From Serratia rhizosphaerae (lineage in GTDB: Bacteria; Pseudomonadota; Gammaproteobacteria; Enterobacterales; Enterobacteriaceae), in assembly GCF_009817885.1 (NCBI RefSeq), contig NZ_CP041764.1:4960001-5024000 (forward strand): DNA of 64,000 nucleotides, in the 5' to 3' direction. How positions within the stretch are numbered: position 1 is the first letter of the stretch; each line of letters begins with the position of its first letter. The notes beneath the pieces were generated by a model. That model saw only the letters and a list, made by a program, of their open reading frames with translations. It searched no databases and was not told the origin of the DNA. Shown here in pieces: positions 52,623 through 61,556 of the stretch. A program made the position numbers and the translations under genes.

Positions 52623-54122
52623 ATGCCTATTACTAACCAAAAACTCCACTCAGCAACCTTTAAAAAATTAAAGAATCTTACTAACACCGAAGAAATTAAT
52701 TTTGACAATACACTAATGACTGCAATTATGGGGCCAAATGGCTGCGGGAAGTCAACTATAATTCATGCGTTAGCTTGCTCTTTCAAACCATTGGAACAAC
52801 CTGAATTAATCAGGGATAACTATAAATTTAGCACTCATTTCTTTTTATCTACTTCAGACTACAACTGGAGTGGGAGTGCCTTTACGCTAAAAATTTCATA
52901 TAGAAATGAAAGAGCCGTTCACAACAGGGTTGAAGTTGAATATGCAAAGGTAGACCGATGGACACCAATATATGACCGACGTCCCGAAAGACATGTTGAG
53001 TACATAGGAATATCTTCCTGCGCCCCTAGGATAGAAAACGAATCAAGCATTAGCATTGTGCTATTTGAGAGAGAAGAAATAGATGTCGATTTAAAAAACT
53101 GGATAGTCGCAAAGGCTGGTTTTGTTTTCAACAAAACGTACACTGATTACTCCAAGAGACTCAAAACAAGAAAGCAATATATAGGTGTTAGATCTGGAGA
53201 GATTGAATATTCTTCTTTGGCAATGGGTGCGGGAGAGCAAAGAGTATTCTTCATGCTAGAAAAATTATATTTATCTCCTAAAGGCACACTCTTTTTGGTT
53301 GATGAAATTGATCTTTTGTTACATACTGATGCTCTTAATCGATTATTAGACGTGATCTATGAACGTGCATCAAACAAAGATATACAGGTAATTTTCACAA
53401 GCCACCGCGAGTCCATATTAGATTATCGCAAAGATCGTTTATCTATAATTCATTTATATCAGTCGCAAAATAGAACCCTCTATTTTGATAGGACAACGCC
53501 GGCTGCAATCCAGAGATTAACAGGGCAAGTTCCTAGAGATATATCTGTTTATGTCGAAGATGATCTTTCAAAATTCATCATAGAGAAAATTGCAAGTGAG
53601 TTTGGGATAAGAAGATATTTGAAGGTTAGTTTGTATGGCTGCGCATCTAATTCTTTCACTATCGCAGCAGCCTTAATCATGCAAAATAAAAACGTTGAAA
53701 ACACATTAATAGTGCTGGATGGGGATGAATACCCAAATATTGAAGAAAAACAAAGGCAGATTAAATCAAAACTAAGTGGAACTGAGGTTGATAATCCACA
53801 AAAAAGAGAAAGCGCGTTGGATATAATCCGTCAATACAATCTGCAAGAAAATGAAAAGCCCGAGCAAAGAATAAGCAGATTGATATTATCTCTAAATGAA
53901 AATGACCATGAGACCTCTGAAGTTCAAAATACAGTAAGGGGTATAGTTAATCCTAGAGATACACATGATTTTGTTGATCAGGCAATAGAGCAACTAGGAT
54001 ACGGCAGGGAGTCTGGTTTAACAAAAATTATTGACAAAGCTGCTATTGCCGATGATTGGCCTGAGTTTACAGCACAAATAAGAGAATGGATGGAAGATAT
54101 AGCGCCACGATTTAGAGAGTAA
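52623..54122 (+). CDS. OLD-like ATPase with TOPRIM-like C-terminal domain
   Basis: A 499-aa protein with an ABC/SMC-type ATPase: Walker A GPNGCGKST near residue 37, signature-like SLAMGAGEQRVFF, Walker B TLFLVDEIDLL and a switch histidine in VIFTSHRES. The second half has YVEDDLSKFIIEKI and later TLIVLDGDEYP, the acidic motifs of an OLD-family TOPRIM nuclease. Relatives include P2 Old and GajA of Gabija, both phage-defence proteins; no helicase gene (GajB) or other partner is adjacent. It lies next to the prophage integrase, a usual place for defence cargo, and is much AT-richer than the backbone. Intact. Confidence 0.78.
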   Translation: MPITNQKLHSATFKKLKNLTNTEEINFDNTLMTAIMGPNGCGKSTIIHALACSFKPLEQPELIRDNYKFSTHFFLSTSDYNWSGSAFTLKISYRNERAVHNRVEVEYAKVDRWTPIYDRRPERHVEYIGISSCAPRIENESSISIVLFEREEIDVDLKNWIVAKAGFVFNKTYTDYSKRLKTRKQYIGVRSGEIEYSSLAMGAGEQRVFFMLEKLYLSPKGTLFLVDEIDLLLHTDALNRLLDVIYERASNKDIQVIFTSHRESILDYRKDRLSIIHLYQSQNRTLYFDRTTPAAIQRLTGQVPRDISVYVEDDLSKFIIEKIASEFGIRRYLKVSLYGCASNSFTIAAALIMQNKNVENTLIVLDGDEYPNIEEKQRQIKSKLSGTEVDNPQKRESALDIIRQYNLQENEKPEQRISRLILSLNENDHETSEVQNTVRGIVNPRDTHDFVDQAIEQLGYGRESGLTKIIDKAAIADDWPEFTAQIREWMEDIAPRFRE

Positions 54123-54181
54123 ACTTAACCAAAAGCTCGCAATAAAACAACGTAAACTAAACGCAATTAAACACGTTTGGT

Positions 54182-54376
54182 TTACGTAATTATCCCACAC
54201 CCTATTCTTCTTTTTCGCCAGTAATTCAGGCGTGTTCTGAAATGTTCGCGGTATTGCTCCGGCGCTTCTTCAATCGCCACCAGCACTTTTGTGCGGGTGA
54301 TTTTCCGTGCGTACAGGTCAAGGATCAGGCCGCAGGCGCGCAGGTCGTACTGCTCCAAGTCGCGTTGTTCCTGCGT
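54182..54376 (-). pseudogene. Small phage gene with a lost or ACG start codon
   Basis: A clean frame of 64 codons: QEQRDLEQYDLRACGLILDL, then YARKITRTKVLVAIEEAPEQ and YREHFRTRLNYWRKRR, a strongly helical, charged protein. A good GAGGAG lies at the right distance, but the start position is ACG (54376) rather than ATG, and a stop lies just upstream. Either the start codon is mutated or a very weak ACG start is used. Function unknown. Confidence 0.5.
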
Positions 54377-54520
54377 CTAAGCTCCTCGATTGAATGGCAG
54401 GCCGGGCGGTAAGTAATCCGATTGCCCGGCCATCGGTCAGACGCTCCCTAATGACTTCTCAGAATTGGCGTAATAGCACCCGTCCACTTTTTTCAGCGTG
54501 TACTCAGGGGTCGGTTTTTC
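54377..54520 (-). other. Fragment at the integrase-side phage junction
   Basis: The minus strand encodes KPTPEYTLKKVDGCYYANSE and KSLGSV before a stop at 54437, apparently the end of another early phage gene, followed by an 18-codon frame beginning MAGQSDYLPPG. The pieces suggest that the early region was shortened by deletion up to the integrase. Confidence 0.3.
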
Positions 54521-55605
54521 GTGCCGAACGATATCGACGTGCGGGGAGTTGAGCATCTGCGTCAGGCGCGTCTGCAGGTTCCGTTTCGTCAGTCCATGCC
54601 CCGGGTAATGTTTATCACCAAGAAAGAGATATCACTGGGGCCGATATCCCGTCGTGACGCAATCGCACAGGCGATCGAGGCCAACCATTACATTGAGCAG
54701 AACTACTCGCCGGTGCTGCTCCTGGAGAAGATTAAAGGCACCCACGAATACACGCTAAATAACTGGTTGGAGCGGTACTACACTCTATTCGAGCGCAGGA
54801 AGCTATCAGCTAAAACGTGTAGGTTTCGCCGTCAGCAATTTGCCGTCATAAGCGAAAAAATGGGTGGGATGATCCTGTCAAAAATCACCACTCGGCATAT
54901 CGCAGAGTTTCTTGAAATATGGGTTAAGCAGGAGAAAAGGACAATGGCGGCAGCGATGAGAATTGTGCTTTCTGACATTTTCCGAGAAGCTATCGTTGAA
55001 GGCCACATCGAAAGCAACCCGGTCGCGCCAACGAGATCGGCCAAGCCTGTTATAAAAAGGGAGCGGCTGGAGCTAAAGCAATATATTCCAATACGTGCAG
55101 CGGCAGACACGCTGCCCCCCTGGCTCTCATTGGCAATGGATCTTGCTCTTGTCACCGGCCAGCGACGCGCGGACATTGCAAAGATGAAGTTTGACCACGT
55201 CGTGAACGGACGCCTGCTGATAGAACAGGACAAGACCGGGGCCATGATCGCCCTGCCCCTTGATCTTGAATTGAAAATCGTTGGCTTGCAATTGGGAGCA
55301 GTGATTGACCGCTGCAGCCAGGTCAGCAAGACAGATTACATGATCAGCGCTGGCATCCGTAAAAACAGCCCTGACGGGGCAATCAGCCTAAATAGTTTGA
55401 CGGGCAAATTTGCTATAGCACGAAAATTGACGGAAATAGCATTTGAAGCAAGCCGCCACCGTTCCATGAGAGCCGAAGCCTGCCGGGCAGGTTGTACGTG
55501 AGGGAAAAAGGGAAGGAGTTTGCGCAGAAATTGCCGGGCCAAAAACCGGAAATTATGTCAGGGAAATACCTTGATGCACGTCGCAAAAAATACGTTATGC
55601 TTTAG
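54521..55605 (+). pseudogene. int: Tyrosine integrase, frameshifted before the catalytic HxxR and Tyr
   Basis: Lambda-type site-specific recombinase. The intact part has an arm/core-binding domain (TKKEISLGPISRRDAIAQAI) and the first catalytic arginine in ALVTGQRRADIAKMKF. The frame then goes wrong near 55451: it continues EASRHRSMRAEACRAGCT and stops at 55501. In the frame one base off, the same DNA encodes PPFHESRSLPGRLY (the HxxR box), KEFAQKLPGQKPE and GKYLDARRK with the nucleophilic tyrosine, ending at 55605. A single missing base explains this. The enzyme made now lacks His, the second Arg and Tyr, so it should be inactive. The N-terminal start is also uncertain. Confidence 0.82.
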
Positions 55606-55691
55606 AAGGTTAACGTTAAAAATTCGAGTAAATCTCGAATGATTTCTGAGTGTTAAAAATAAATAAATGAAATCAAACGGTTGAAAAGTTA

Positions 55692-55712
55692 GGCCTATCA
55701 AATCCGTAGGCC
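55692..55712. promoter_or_regulatory. Possible OxyR half-operator upstream of katG
   Basis: GGCCTA and TAGGCC flank nine bases; within it CTAT-N7-GTAG resembles the inner part of the OxyR motif (ATAG-N7-CTAT-N7-ATAG-N7-CTAT). The outer quarter sites are not recognisable. It lies about 70 bases before katG, whose E. coli counterpart is OxyR-activated. Confidence 0.35.
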
Positions 55713-55782
55713 AATTCAAATATCTCTTACTAAAACCAAAGGATATCTTAACGGTATTCATCGAGTGCAAAGGGAGTAAGAA

Positions 55783-57963
55783 ATGAGCAATCCAACCGAC
55801 AAATCAACGTCTTCAACGACCGCGAAATGCCCTTTCCATGCCGACGTACCTGAGCAATACGCCGGCGGAGGCACCACCAATCAGGACTGGTGGCCCGACC
55901 AACTGCGTGTGGATCTGCTAAATCAGCACTCCAACCGCTCTAACCCGTTGGGCGAGGATTTCAACTACCGCGAAGAATTCAAAAAACTGGATTACGCCGC
56001 GTTAAAAGCGGATATCCGTCACCTGCTGACCGACTCGCAGTCGTGGTGGCCGGCGGACTGGGGCAGCTATATCGGCCTGTTTATCCGCATGGCCTGGCAC
56101 GGCGCCGGCACCTACCGCGCCGTTGACGGCCGCGGCGGCTCCGGGCGCGGGCAGCAGCGCTTCTCGCCGGTCAACTCCTGGCCGGACAACGTCAGCCTCG
56201 ATAAGGCGCGCCGTCTGCTGTGGCCGATCAAGCAAAAATATGGCCAAAAAGTCTCCTGGGCGGACCTGTATATTCTAGCCGGCAACGTGGCGCTGGAAAA
56301 CTCCGGCTTCCGCACCTTCGGTTTCGGCGGCGGTCGCGAAGACGTCTGGGAACCGGATCTCGACGTCGACTGGGGCAATGAGAAAACCTGGCTGGCGCAC
56401 CGCCACCCGGAAAGCCTGGCCCATCAGGCGCTGGGCGCCACCGAAATGGGGCTGATCTACGTCAACCCGGAAGGGCCGGAAGCCAGCGGCGAACCGCTGT
56501 CCGCCGCTGCCGCCATCCGCGCCACCTTCGGCAACATGAGCATGGACGATGAAGAAACCGTCGCGCTGATCGCCGGCGGCCATACGCTGGGTAAAACCCA
56601 CGGCGCAGCGTCCGGCGACCACCTCGGCCCGGAACCGGCTGCGGCGCCGCTGGAGCGGCAGGGTCTCGGCTGGGCCAGCAACTACGGCAGCGGCTCCGGC
56701 CCCGACGCCATCACCTCCGGTCTGGAGGTTGTCTGGTCGCAAACGCCGACCCAGTGGAGCAACAACTTCTTCGAAAACCTGTTCAAATACGAGTGGGTAC
56801 AGACGCGCAGCCCGGGCGGCGCTATCCAGTTCGAAGCCAAAGACGGGCCGGAAATTATTCCCGATCCGTTTAACCCGGGAGTGAAACGTAAGCCGACCAT
56901 GCTGGTGACCGACGTGACGCTGCGCCTCGACCCCGAGTTTGAGAAAATCTCGCGCCGTTTCCTGAATGACCCGCAGGCGTTTAACGAAGCCTTCGCCCGC
57001 GCCTGGTACAAACTGACCCACCGCGATATGGGGCCGAAAGCGCGCTACCTGGGGCCGGAAGTGCCGGGCGAAGATCTGATCTGGCAGGATCCGCTGCCGC
57101 AGGCGGTGCACCAGCCAAGCGCGGCCGATATCGACAGCCTGAAGACGGCGATCAAAGCCTCCGATCTCAGCGTCAGCGAGCTGGTCTCGGTCGCCTGGGC
57201 CTCGGCCGCCACCTTCCGCGGCGGCGATAAGCGTGGCGGCGCCAACGGCGCACGGCTGGCGCTGGCGCCGCAGCGGGACTGGGAAGTCAACGCCATCCCG
57301 GTCAGCGTGCTGCCGACCCTGAAGGCGATTCAGCAGGCCTCCGGCAAAGCGTCGCTGGCGGATGTGATCGTGCTGGCCGGCGTGGTGGGCATTGAGCAGG
57401 CCGCCGCCGCCGCGGGCGTACAGGTCAGAGTGCCGTTCACGCCAGGGCGCGTCGATGCGCGTCAGGATCAGACCGACGTTGAAGCGTTTAACCTGCTTGA
57501 ACCGCTGGCCGACGGCTTCCGCAACTATCGCCGCTCGCCGAACGGCCCGACCACCGAAGAGCTGCTGATTGACCGGGCGCAGCTGCTGACGCTGACCGCG
57601 CCGGAAATGACCGTTCTGGTCGGCGGCCTGCGCGTGCTGGGCGCCAACTTCGACGGCAGCCAGCACGGCGTCTTTACCGACCGCGTCGGCGTACTCAGCA
57701 ATGACTTCTTCGTCAATCTGCTGGATATGCGCACCGAATGGCAGGCCACCGACGGCAGCGCGGAGCTGTACGAAGGCCGCGACCGCCAGAGCGGTGAGGT
57801 GAAATACACCGGCACCCGCGCCGACCTGGTGTTCGGCTCCCACTCGGTGCTGCGCGCGCTGGCGGAAGTGTACGCCAGCAGCGACGGTCAGGAGAAGTTT
57901 GTCCGCGACTTCGTCGCCGCCTGGACCAAGGTGATGAACCTGGATCGCTTCGATCTGGCGTAA
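55783..57963 (+). CDS. katG: Catalase-peroxidase
   Basis: Bifunctional heme enzyme that destroys hydrogen peroxide, 726 aa as usual for KatG. Distal-side residues Arg102, Trp105 and His106 are in IRMAWHGAGTYR. The proximal heme ligand His267 is in AGGHTLGKTHG. Trp105, Tyr226 (MGLIYVNPEGP) and Met252 (NMSMDDEET) make the covalent adduct needed for catalase activity. The duplicated C-terminal domain is present (ELVSVAWASAATFRGGDKRGG). GGGAG precedes the ATG. The sequence returns to backbone composition here, so this is the first gene right of the prophage remnant. Confidence 0.97.
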   Translation: MSNPTDKSTSSTTAKCPFHADVPEQYAGGGTTNQDWWPDQLRVDLLNQHSNRSNPLGEDFNYREEFKKLDYAALKADIRHLLTDSQSWWPADWGSYIGLFIRMAWHGAGTYRAVDGRGGSGRGQQRFSPVNSWPDNVSLDKARRLLWPIKQKYGQKVSWADLYILAGNVALENSGFRTFGFGGGREDVWEPDLDVDWGNEKTWLAHRHPESLAHQALGATEMGLIYVNPEGPEASGEPLSAAAAIRATFGNMSMDDEETVALIAGGHTLGKTHGAASGDHLGPEPAAAPLERQGLGWASNYGSGSGPDAITSGLEVVWSQTPTQWSNNFFENLFKYEWVQTRSPGGAIQFEAKDGPEIIPDPFNPGVKRKPTMLVTDVTLRLDPEFEKISRRFLNDPQAFNEAFARAWYKLTHRDMGPKARYLGPEVPGEDLIWQDPLPQAVHQPSAADIDSLKTAIKASDLSVSELVSVAWASAATFRGGDKRGGANGARLALAPQRDWEVNAIPVSVLPTLKAIQQASGKASLADVIVLAGVVGIEQAAAAAGVQVRVPFTPGRVDARQDQTDVEAFNLLEPLADGFRNYRRSPNGPTTEELLIDRAQLLTLTAPEMTVLVGGLRVLGANFDGSQHGVFTDRVGVLSNDFFVNLLDMRTEWQATDGSAELYEGRDRQSGEVKYTGTRADLVFGSHSVLRALAEVYASSDGQEKFVRDFVAAWTKVMNLDRFDLA

Positions 57964-57985
57964 CAGACCGGCTACGGTAACACTC

Positions 57986-58012
57986 AAGCCTCCGCATGCG
58001 GAGGCTTTTTTA
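57986..58012 (+). terminator. Rho-independent terminator of katG
   Basis: AAGCCTCCGC, short AT loop, GCGGAGGC and TTTTTT, 23 bases after the katG stop. Confidence 0.92.
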
Positions 58013-58073
58013 TGCGCTGTCATTACGCCGCAACGCCGGCTATATTGCAGACAGACAATACGGAGAGCGGCTT

Positions 58074-58673
58074 ATGGCATGGTTGGGATTTATCAGCGCA
58101 CGGGCGTGCCGGCACTGGCAGGACGCATCGCCGTTTCTGCCGGCGTTCAGCTTTTACGAAAGGCACCAGTCAGCGCCGATCGACGCCGCGCCACAGGCCA
58201 TTATCCACGCGGTGCAGGCGCTGGATATGCGGGATGATCCGCTGATCCGTCGCCTGCTGGCGCTGCGACAACTGCCGGACAGGCTGCGTCGCCGCACGAC
58301 GCCCGCCCGCCCCTTCGGCTTTGACAGCTTCACCCCGCTGCATCAGGACAGCCACGAACTCTCCCTCGGTCTGGCCGGCCGTTTCTGGCGGCCAACGCTG
58401 GTTCTGCCCAGGCCGGAGGACGCCCGGCGGTTTCTTCAGTTTGCCGACCCCGACGCCGCCAAGCTGGTGCTGCGCTTTAAGGTCGTCGCAGATCAAATCG
58501 GCCAAACGCGGCTGCGCACCGAAACCTTTGTCTACTGCCCCACGCCGCAGGTGAAAGCGCGCTTTGCCTGCTACTGGCTGCTGATCCGCCCGGCCAGCGG
58601 CTGGATCAGACGCCGCACCCTGAGCGCAGTACGACGTAAGCTGGCTGCTACCGCCTCATCGTTCCAGCCATAG
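58074..58673 (+). CDS. Hypothetical protein, possibly DUF2867-like
   Basis: A 199-aa protein of unknown function. The start is placed at 58074 (MAWLGFISARACRHW) behind GGAGAG; the frame opens earlier, but that part runs through the katG terminator. It is rich in arginine and aromatic residues, with LRFKVVADQIGQTRLRTETFVYC and ARFACYWLLIRPASGWIRRRTL, a pattern I associate with DUF2867/START-like proteins, in which the final IRP-G-IRR is common. There is no signal peptide. Composition fits the backbone. Confidence 0.6.
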   Translation: MAWLGFISARACRHWQDASPFLPAFSFYERHQSAPIDAAPQAIIHAVQALDMRDDPLIRRLLALRQLPDRLRRRTTPARPFGFDSFTPLHQDSHELSLGLAGRFWRPTLVLPRPEDARRFLQFADPDAAKLVLRFKVVADQIGQTRLRTETFVYCPTPQVKARFACYWLLIRPASGWIRRRTLSAVRRKLAATASSFQP

Positions 58674-58820
58674 AACGCTCTGGCTTAATTTTCCTGGCTA
58701 CCTGGCGTTACTCGCCTACGCTAAGGTTGTCGACAGCGTGCGGCAGGCTGCGCACGCCCGATGCCGACGGCATTGCCGCCGGCGCCTTGTACGATCATCG
58801 TCTTAGTTAAGGAGTAAGTC

Positions 58821-59444
58821 ATGGGCAAACCCTATGTCAGATTGGATAAAGACCAGGCGGCGGTATTGTTGGTCGACCATCAAACCGGACTGCTATCTCT
58901 GGTGCGCGATATCGATCCGGATAAATTCAAGAACAACGTGCTGGCGCTGGCTGACCTGGCCAGCTACTTCAAGTTACCCACCATCCTGACCACCAGCTTT
59001 GAAACCGGCCCCAACGGCCCGCTGGTGCCTGAACTGAAGGCGCAGTTTGCCGACGCACCCTATATCGCCCGCCCCGGCAATATCAACGCCTGGGATAATG
59101 AGGACTTTGTGAAGGCGGTGGAAGCCACCGGCAGAAAACAGCTGATCATCGCCGGCGTGGTGACCGAGGTGTGCGTAGCGTTCCCGGCGCTGTCGGCGAT
59201 TGAAGCGGGCTATGAGGTGTTTGTGGTGACCGACGCCTCCGGCACCTTTAACCCCATCACCCGCGATGCCGCCTGGCAGCGCATGACCCAGGCCGGTGCG
59301 CAGCTGATGAACTGGTTCGGCGTCGCCTGCGAGCTGCACCGTGACTGGCGCAACGATGTCGAGGGACTGGGCAAACTGTTCAGCGAACATATTCCCGACT
59401 ACCGCAACCTGATGAGCAACTTTGACTATTTAATGCAGAAATAA
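58821..59444 (+). CDS. ycaC: Isochorismatase-family hydrolase, YcaC-like
   Basis: A cysteine hydrolase of 207 aa close to E. coli YcaC in length and sequence style; substrate unknown. The triad-type residues are Asp19 (LLVDHQTGL) and Cys118 (GVVTEVCVAFPAL), with the lysine expected near residue 85 not obvious by eye. AAGGAG precedes the ATG at 58821. It stands alone. Although dihydroxybenzoate synthesis uses an isochorismatase (EntB), this gene lacks the aryl carrier domain and is not a candidate for that step. Confidence 0.85.
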   Translation: MGKPYVRLDKDQAAVLLVDHQTGLLSLVRDIDPDKFKNNVLALADLASYFKLPTILTTSFETGPNGPLVPELKAQFADAPYIARPGNINAWDNEDFVKAVEATGRKQLIIAGVVTEVCVAFPALSAIEAGYEVFVVTDASGTFNPITRDAAWQRMTQAGAQLMNWFGVACELHRDWRNDVEGLGKLFSEHIPDYRNLMSNFDYLMQK

Positions 59445-59552
59445 GCCCAAACGGCAGGCGCCCGGCGTCTGCCGTTGCGCGGCAAATCCGTGACCTGATA
59501 ACAGCGATTGCTCTACACTAGGGGTGTTATTTACCGAGACAGGATCCGCCGC

Positions 59553-60038
59553 ATGCTCCCATCGCTATTATCCATTCCCTGCACCACGCTGCAGGGCGAA
59601 GCCAAAACGCTGGCCGACTTTCCGGCGCGCGCCTATCTGGTGGTGAATACCGCCAGCAAATGCGGTTTTACCCCGCAGTATCGCGGGCTGGAGAATCTGT
59701 GGCGCTATTATCGCGATCGCGGCCTGGTGGTGATGGGCTTTCCCTGCAATCAGTTCGGCGCACAGGAGCCGGGCAACGCACAGGACATCGCCAGCTTCTG
59801 CAGCCTGAACTACGGCGTCAGTTTTCCGCTGTTCGCCAAGATCATGGTCAACGGGCCGGATGCCCATCCGCTGTTTAACGAACTGAAGCGCCGTGCGCCG
59901 GGGCTGCTGGGCAGTCAGCGCATTAAATGGAACTTCACCAAATTCCTGCTCACCGCCGACGGCCAGCGCGTGACGCGCTTTGCGCCGCTGACCAAACCGG
60001 AGCGCCTGTTCGAGCGTATCGAGACGCTGCTGAAATAA
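59553..60038 (+). CDS. Glutathione peroxidase family protein
   Basis: Thiol peroxidase of 161 aa starting at 59553 (MLPSLLSIPCTTLQGE); the frame opens at 59508, but AGGATC supports the inner start. Catalytic residues are in the usual order: Cys37 in NTASKCGFTPQY, glutamine in GFPCNQFGAQEPG and tryptophan in KWNFTKFL. It is a cysteine, not selenocysteine, form and shorter than BtuE. It should reduce lipid or organic peroxides with glutathione or thioredoxin, in line with the nearby katG. Confidence 0.9.
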   Translation: MLPSLLSIPCTTLQGEAKTLADFPARAYLVVNTASKCGFTPQYRGLENLWRYYRDRGLVVMGFPCNQFGAQEPGNAQDIASFCSLNYGVSFPLFAKIMVNGPDAHPLFNELKRRAPGLLGSQRIKWNFTKFLLTADGQRVTRFAPLTKPERLFERIETLLK

Positions 60039-60164
60039 CTCTCGCGCCGGGCGGAATCCCTTACCCACCGCCCGCGCCGCTCAACGCTCCCGCTCCGGTT
60101 TCCCACGTTAAGAACCCGATCCCGCCGGTAAGCAAATTTTCCTTGCTGTAACCCAATGTTCACA

Positions 60165-60179
60165 TGATAATGATTATCA
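60165..60179. promoter_or_regulatory. Fur box 1 of the hem locus
   Basis: TGATAATGATTATCA, a perfect 7-1-7 match, 48 bases upstream of hemP. Confidence 0.9.
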
Positions 60180-60182
60180 CTA

Positions 60183-60197
60183 TGATAAACGTTATCA
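60183..60197. promoter_or_regulatory. Fur box 2 of the hem locus
   Basis: TGATAAACGTTATCA, 12 of 14 specified positions of the Fur consensus, three bases after box 1. The pair gives an extended operator of about 33 bases for hemP and the genes behind it. Confidence 0.8.
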
Positions 60198-60227
60198 ATT
60201 AACCCTTTTATTTTTCAGACAGCAATT

Positions 60228-60410
60228 ATGGATAATAAACAGCATGCGGCGCCCGTCGCGCCTGCCGCTCCCGCGCAGGAAACGGCCCCCCCACCCAGCT
60301 ATGACAGCCGGCAATTGCTCGGCCGTGACGGCGTCGCGATTATCACGCATCAGGGCCAACGCTATCAGCTGCGCCAGACCAAAGCGGGCAAGCTGATCCT
60401 GACCAAGTAA
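60228..60410 (+). CDS. hemP: Hemin uptake protein HemP
   Basis: A 60-aa HemP/HmuP-type protein. The proline/alanine-rich N-terminus leads to the conserved YDSRQLLGRDGVAIITHQGQ and YQLRQTKAGKLILTK. In several bacteria HemP/HmuP is needed for full expression of the heme receptor; it is cytosolic. First gene of the Fur-controlled hem locus, 95 bases before hemR. Confidence 0.93.
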   Translation: MDNKQHAAPVAPAAPAQETAPPPSYDSRQLLGRDGVAIITHQGQRYQLRQTKAGKLILTK

Positions 60411-60505
60411 TACCTTACCGCCCCAACGCCAGCCACCCCGATCGCCACGATCCAGGCAGCCAGCAAATCATTTGATATGTTGTAAAACATACGGAGAGTT
60501 GCACT

Positions 60506-61556
60506 ATGCCTGCTATTTTTGCCACCCCGCGGCGTCTGTCCGCCCTGAGCCTGGCCATTGCCTGCGCCCTGCCTACGGTGGCTTTTGCCAACACCAGCCC
60601 CGTTTCTGACACCGGTTCGGAAAAAGCGACCGACGATACCCTGACGGTAGTCGCCACCGGCAACCAGCGCAGCAGTTTCAGCGCGCCGATGATGGTCACG
60701 GTGATCGACGGCACGTCGCCGCAGGCGCAGACCGCCGGCACCGCCGGCGACCTGTTGCGTCAGGTGCCGGGCATCACCGTCACCGGCACCGGCCGCAGCA
60801 ACGGCCAGGATATTATGATGCGCGGCTATGACCGCCGCGGCGTGCTGACCCTGGTGGACGGCGTGCGTCAGGGCACCGATACCGGCCATCTTAACGGCAC
60901 CTTCCTCGATCCGGCGCTGATCAAGCGGGTGGAAGTGGTGCGCGGCCCGTCGGCCCTGCTGTACGGCAGCGGCGCGCTGGGCGGCGTCATCTCCTATGAA
61001 ACCGTCGACGCCGCCGACCTGCTGCTGCCGGGGCACAATACCGGCTTTCGGGTTTACGGCAGCGCCGCCAGCGGCGATCACAGCCTCGGCATGGGCGCCA
61101 GCGCCTACGGCAGAAGCGATAACCTGGACGGTCTGCTGTCGTTCGGCACCCGCGACGTCGGCAATCTGCGCCAGGGAAACGGCTTTGACGCGCCGAACGA
61201 TGAAAACATCAATAACCTGCTGGCCAAAGGCACCTGGACCATCGATGAAAACCAGGCGCTGAGCGGTAGTTTCCGCTATTACAACAACCGCGCGCAGGAG
61301 CCGAAAAACCCGCAGACGCCGGCCGCTTCCGCCAGCAACCTGCAGACCGATCGCTCCACCATTCAGCGCGACGGACAGCTGACCTATAAGCTCAAACCGG
61401 TAGGACAAGGCTGGCTGGATGCGCAGGCGCAGCTGTACTACTCCGAGGTGCAGATCAACGCCCACCGCGACGGCAGTGAAGATGAGGCGCGCAAGCAAAC
61501 CACCCGCGGCGCCAAGCTGGAAAACCGCACCCGCCTGTTCAGCGACAGCGCGGCGT
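60506..61556 (+). pseudogene. hemR: Heme receptor HemR, 3' half deleted
   Basis: N-terminal half of a TonB-dependent outer-membrane heme receptor. The signal peptide (LSALSLAIACALPTVAFA), plug (RQVPGITVTGTGRSNGQD, IKRVEVVRGPSALLYGSGALGG) and first barrel strands, up to LENRTRLFSDSAA (residue 350), match HemR of Yersinia, which is about 687 aa. There the sequence jumps into hemS in another frame and ends after 25 unrelated residues at 61633. The second half of the barrel is missing, so no functional receptor can be made. Confidence 0.88.

Noticed and set aside
56275..58023. 582-codon minus-strand frame opposite katG
   Set aside because: Antisense shadow; it covers the katG coding region and terminator and has no recognisable product.
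58821..59444. Isochorismatase-like gene as part of dihydroxybenzoate synthesis
   Set aside because: It is YcaC-like in length and sequence, lacks the EntB carrier domain and stands apart from the siderophore genes.
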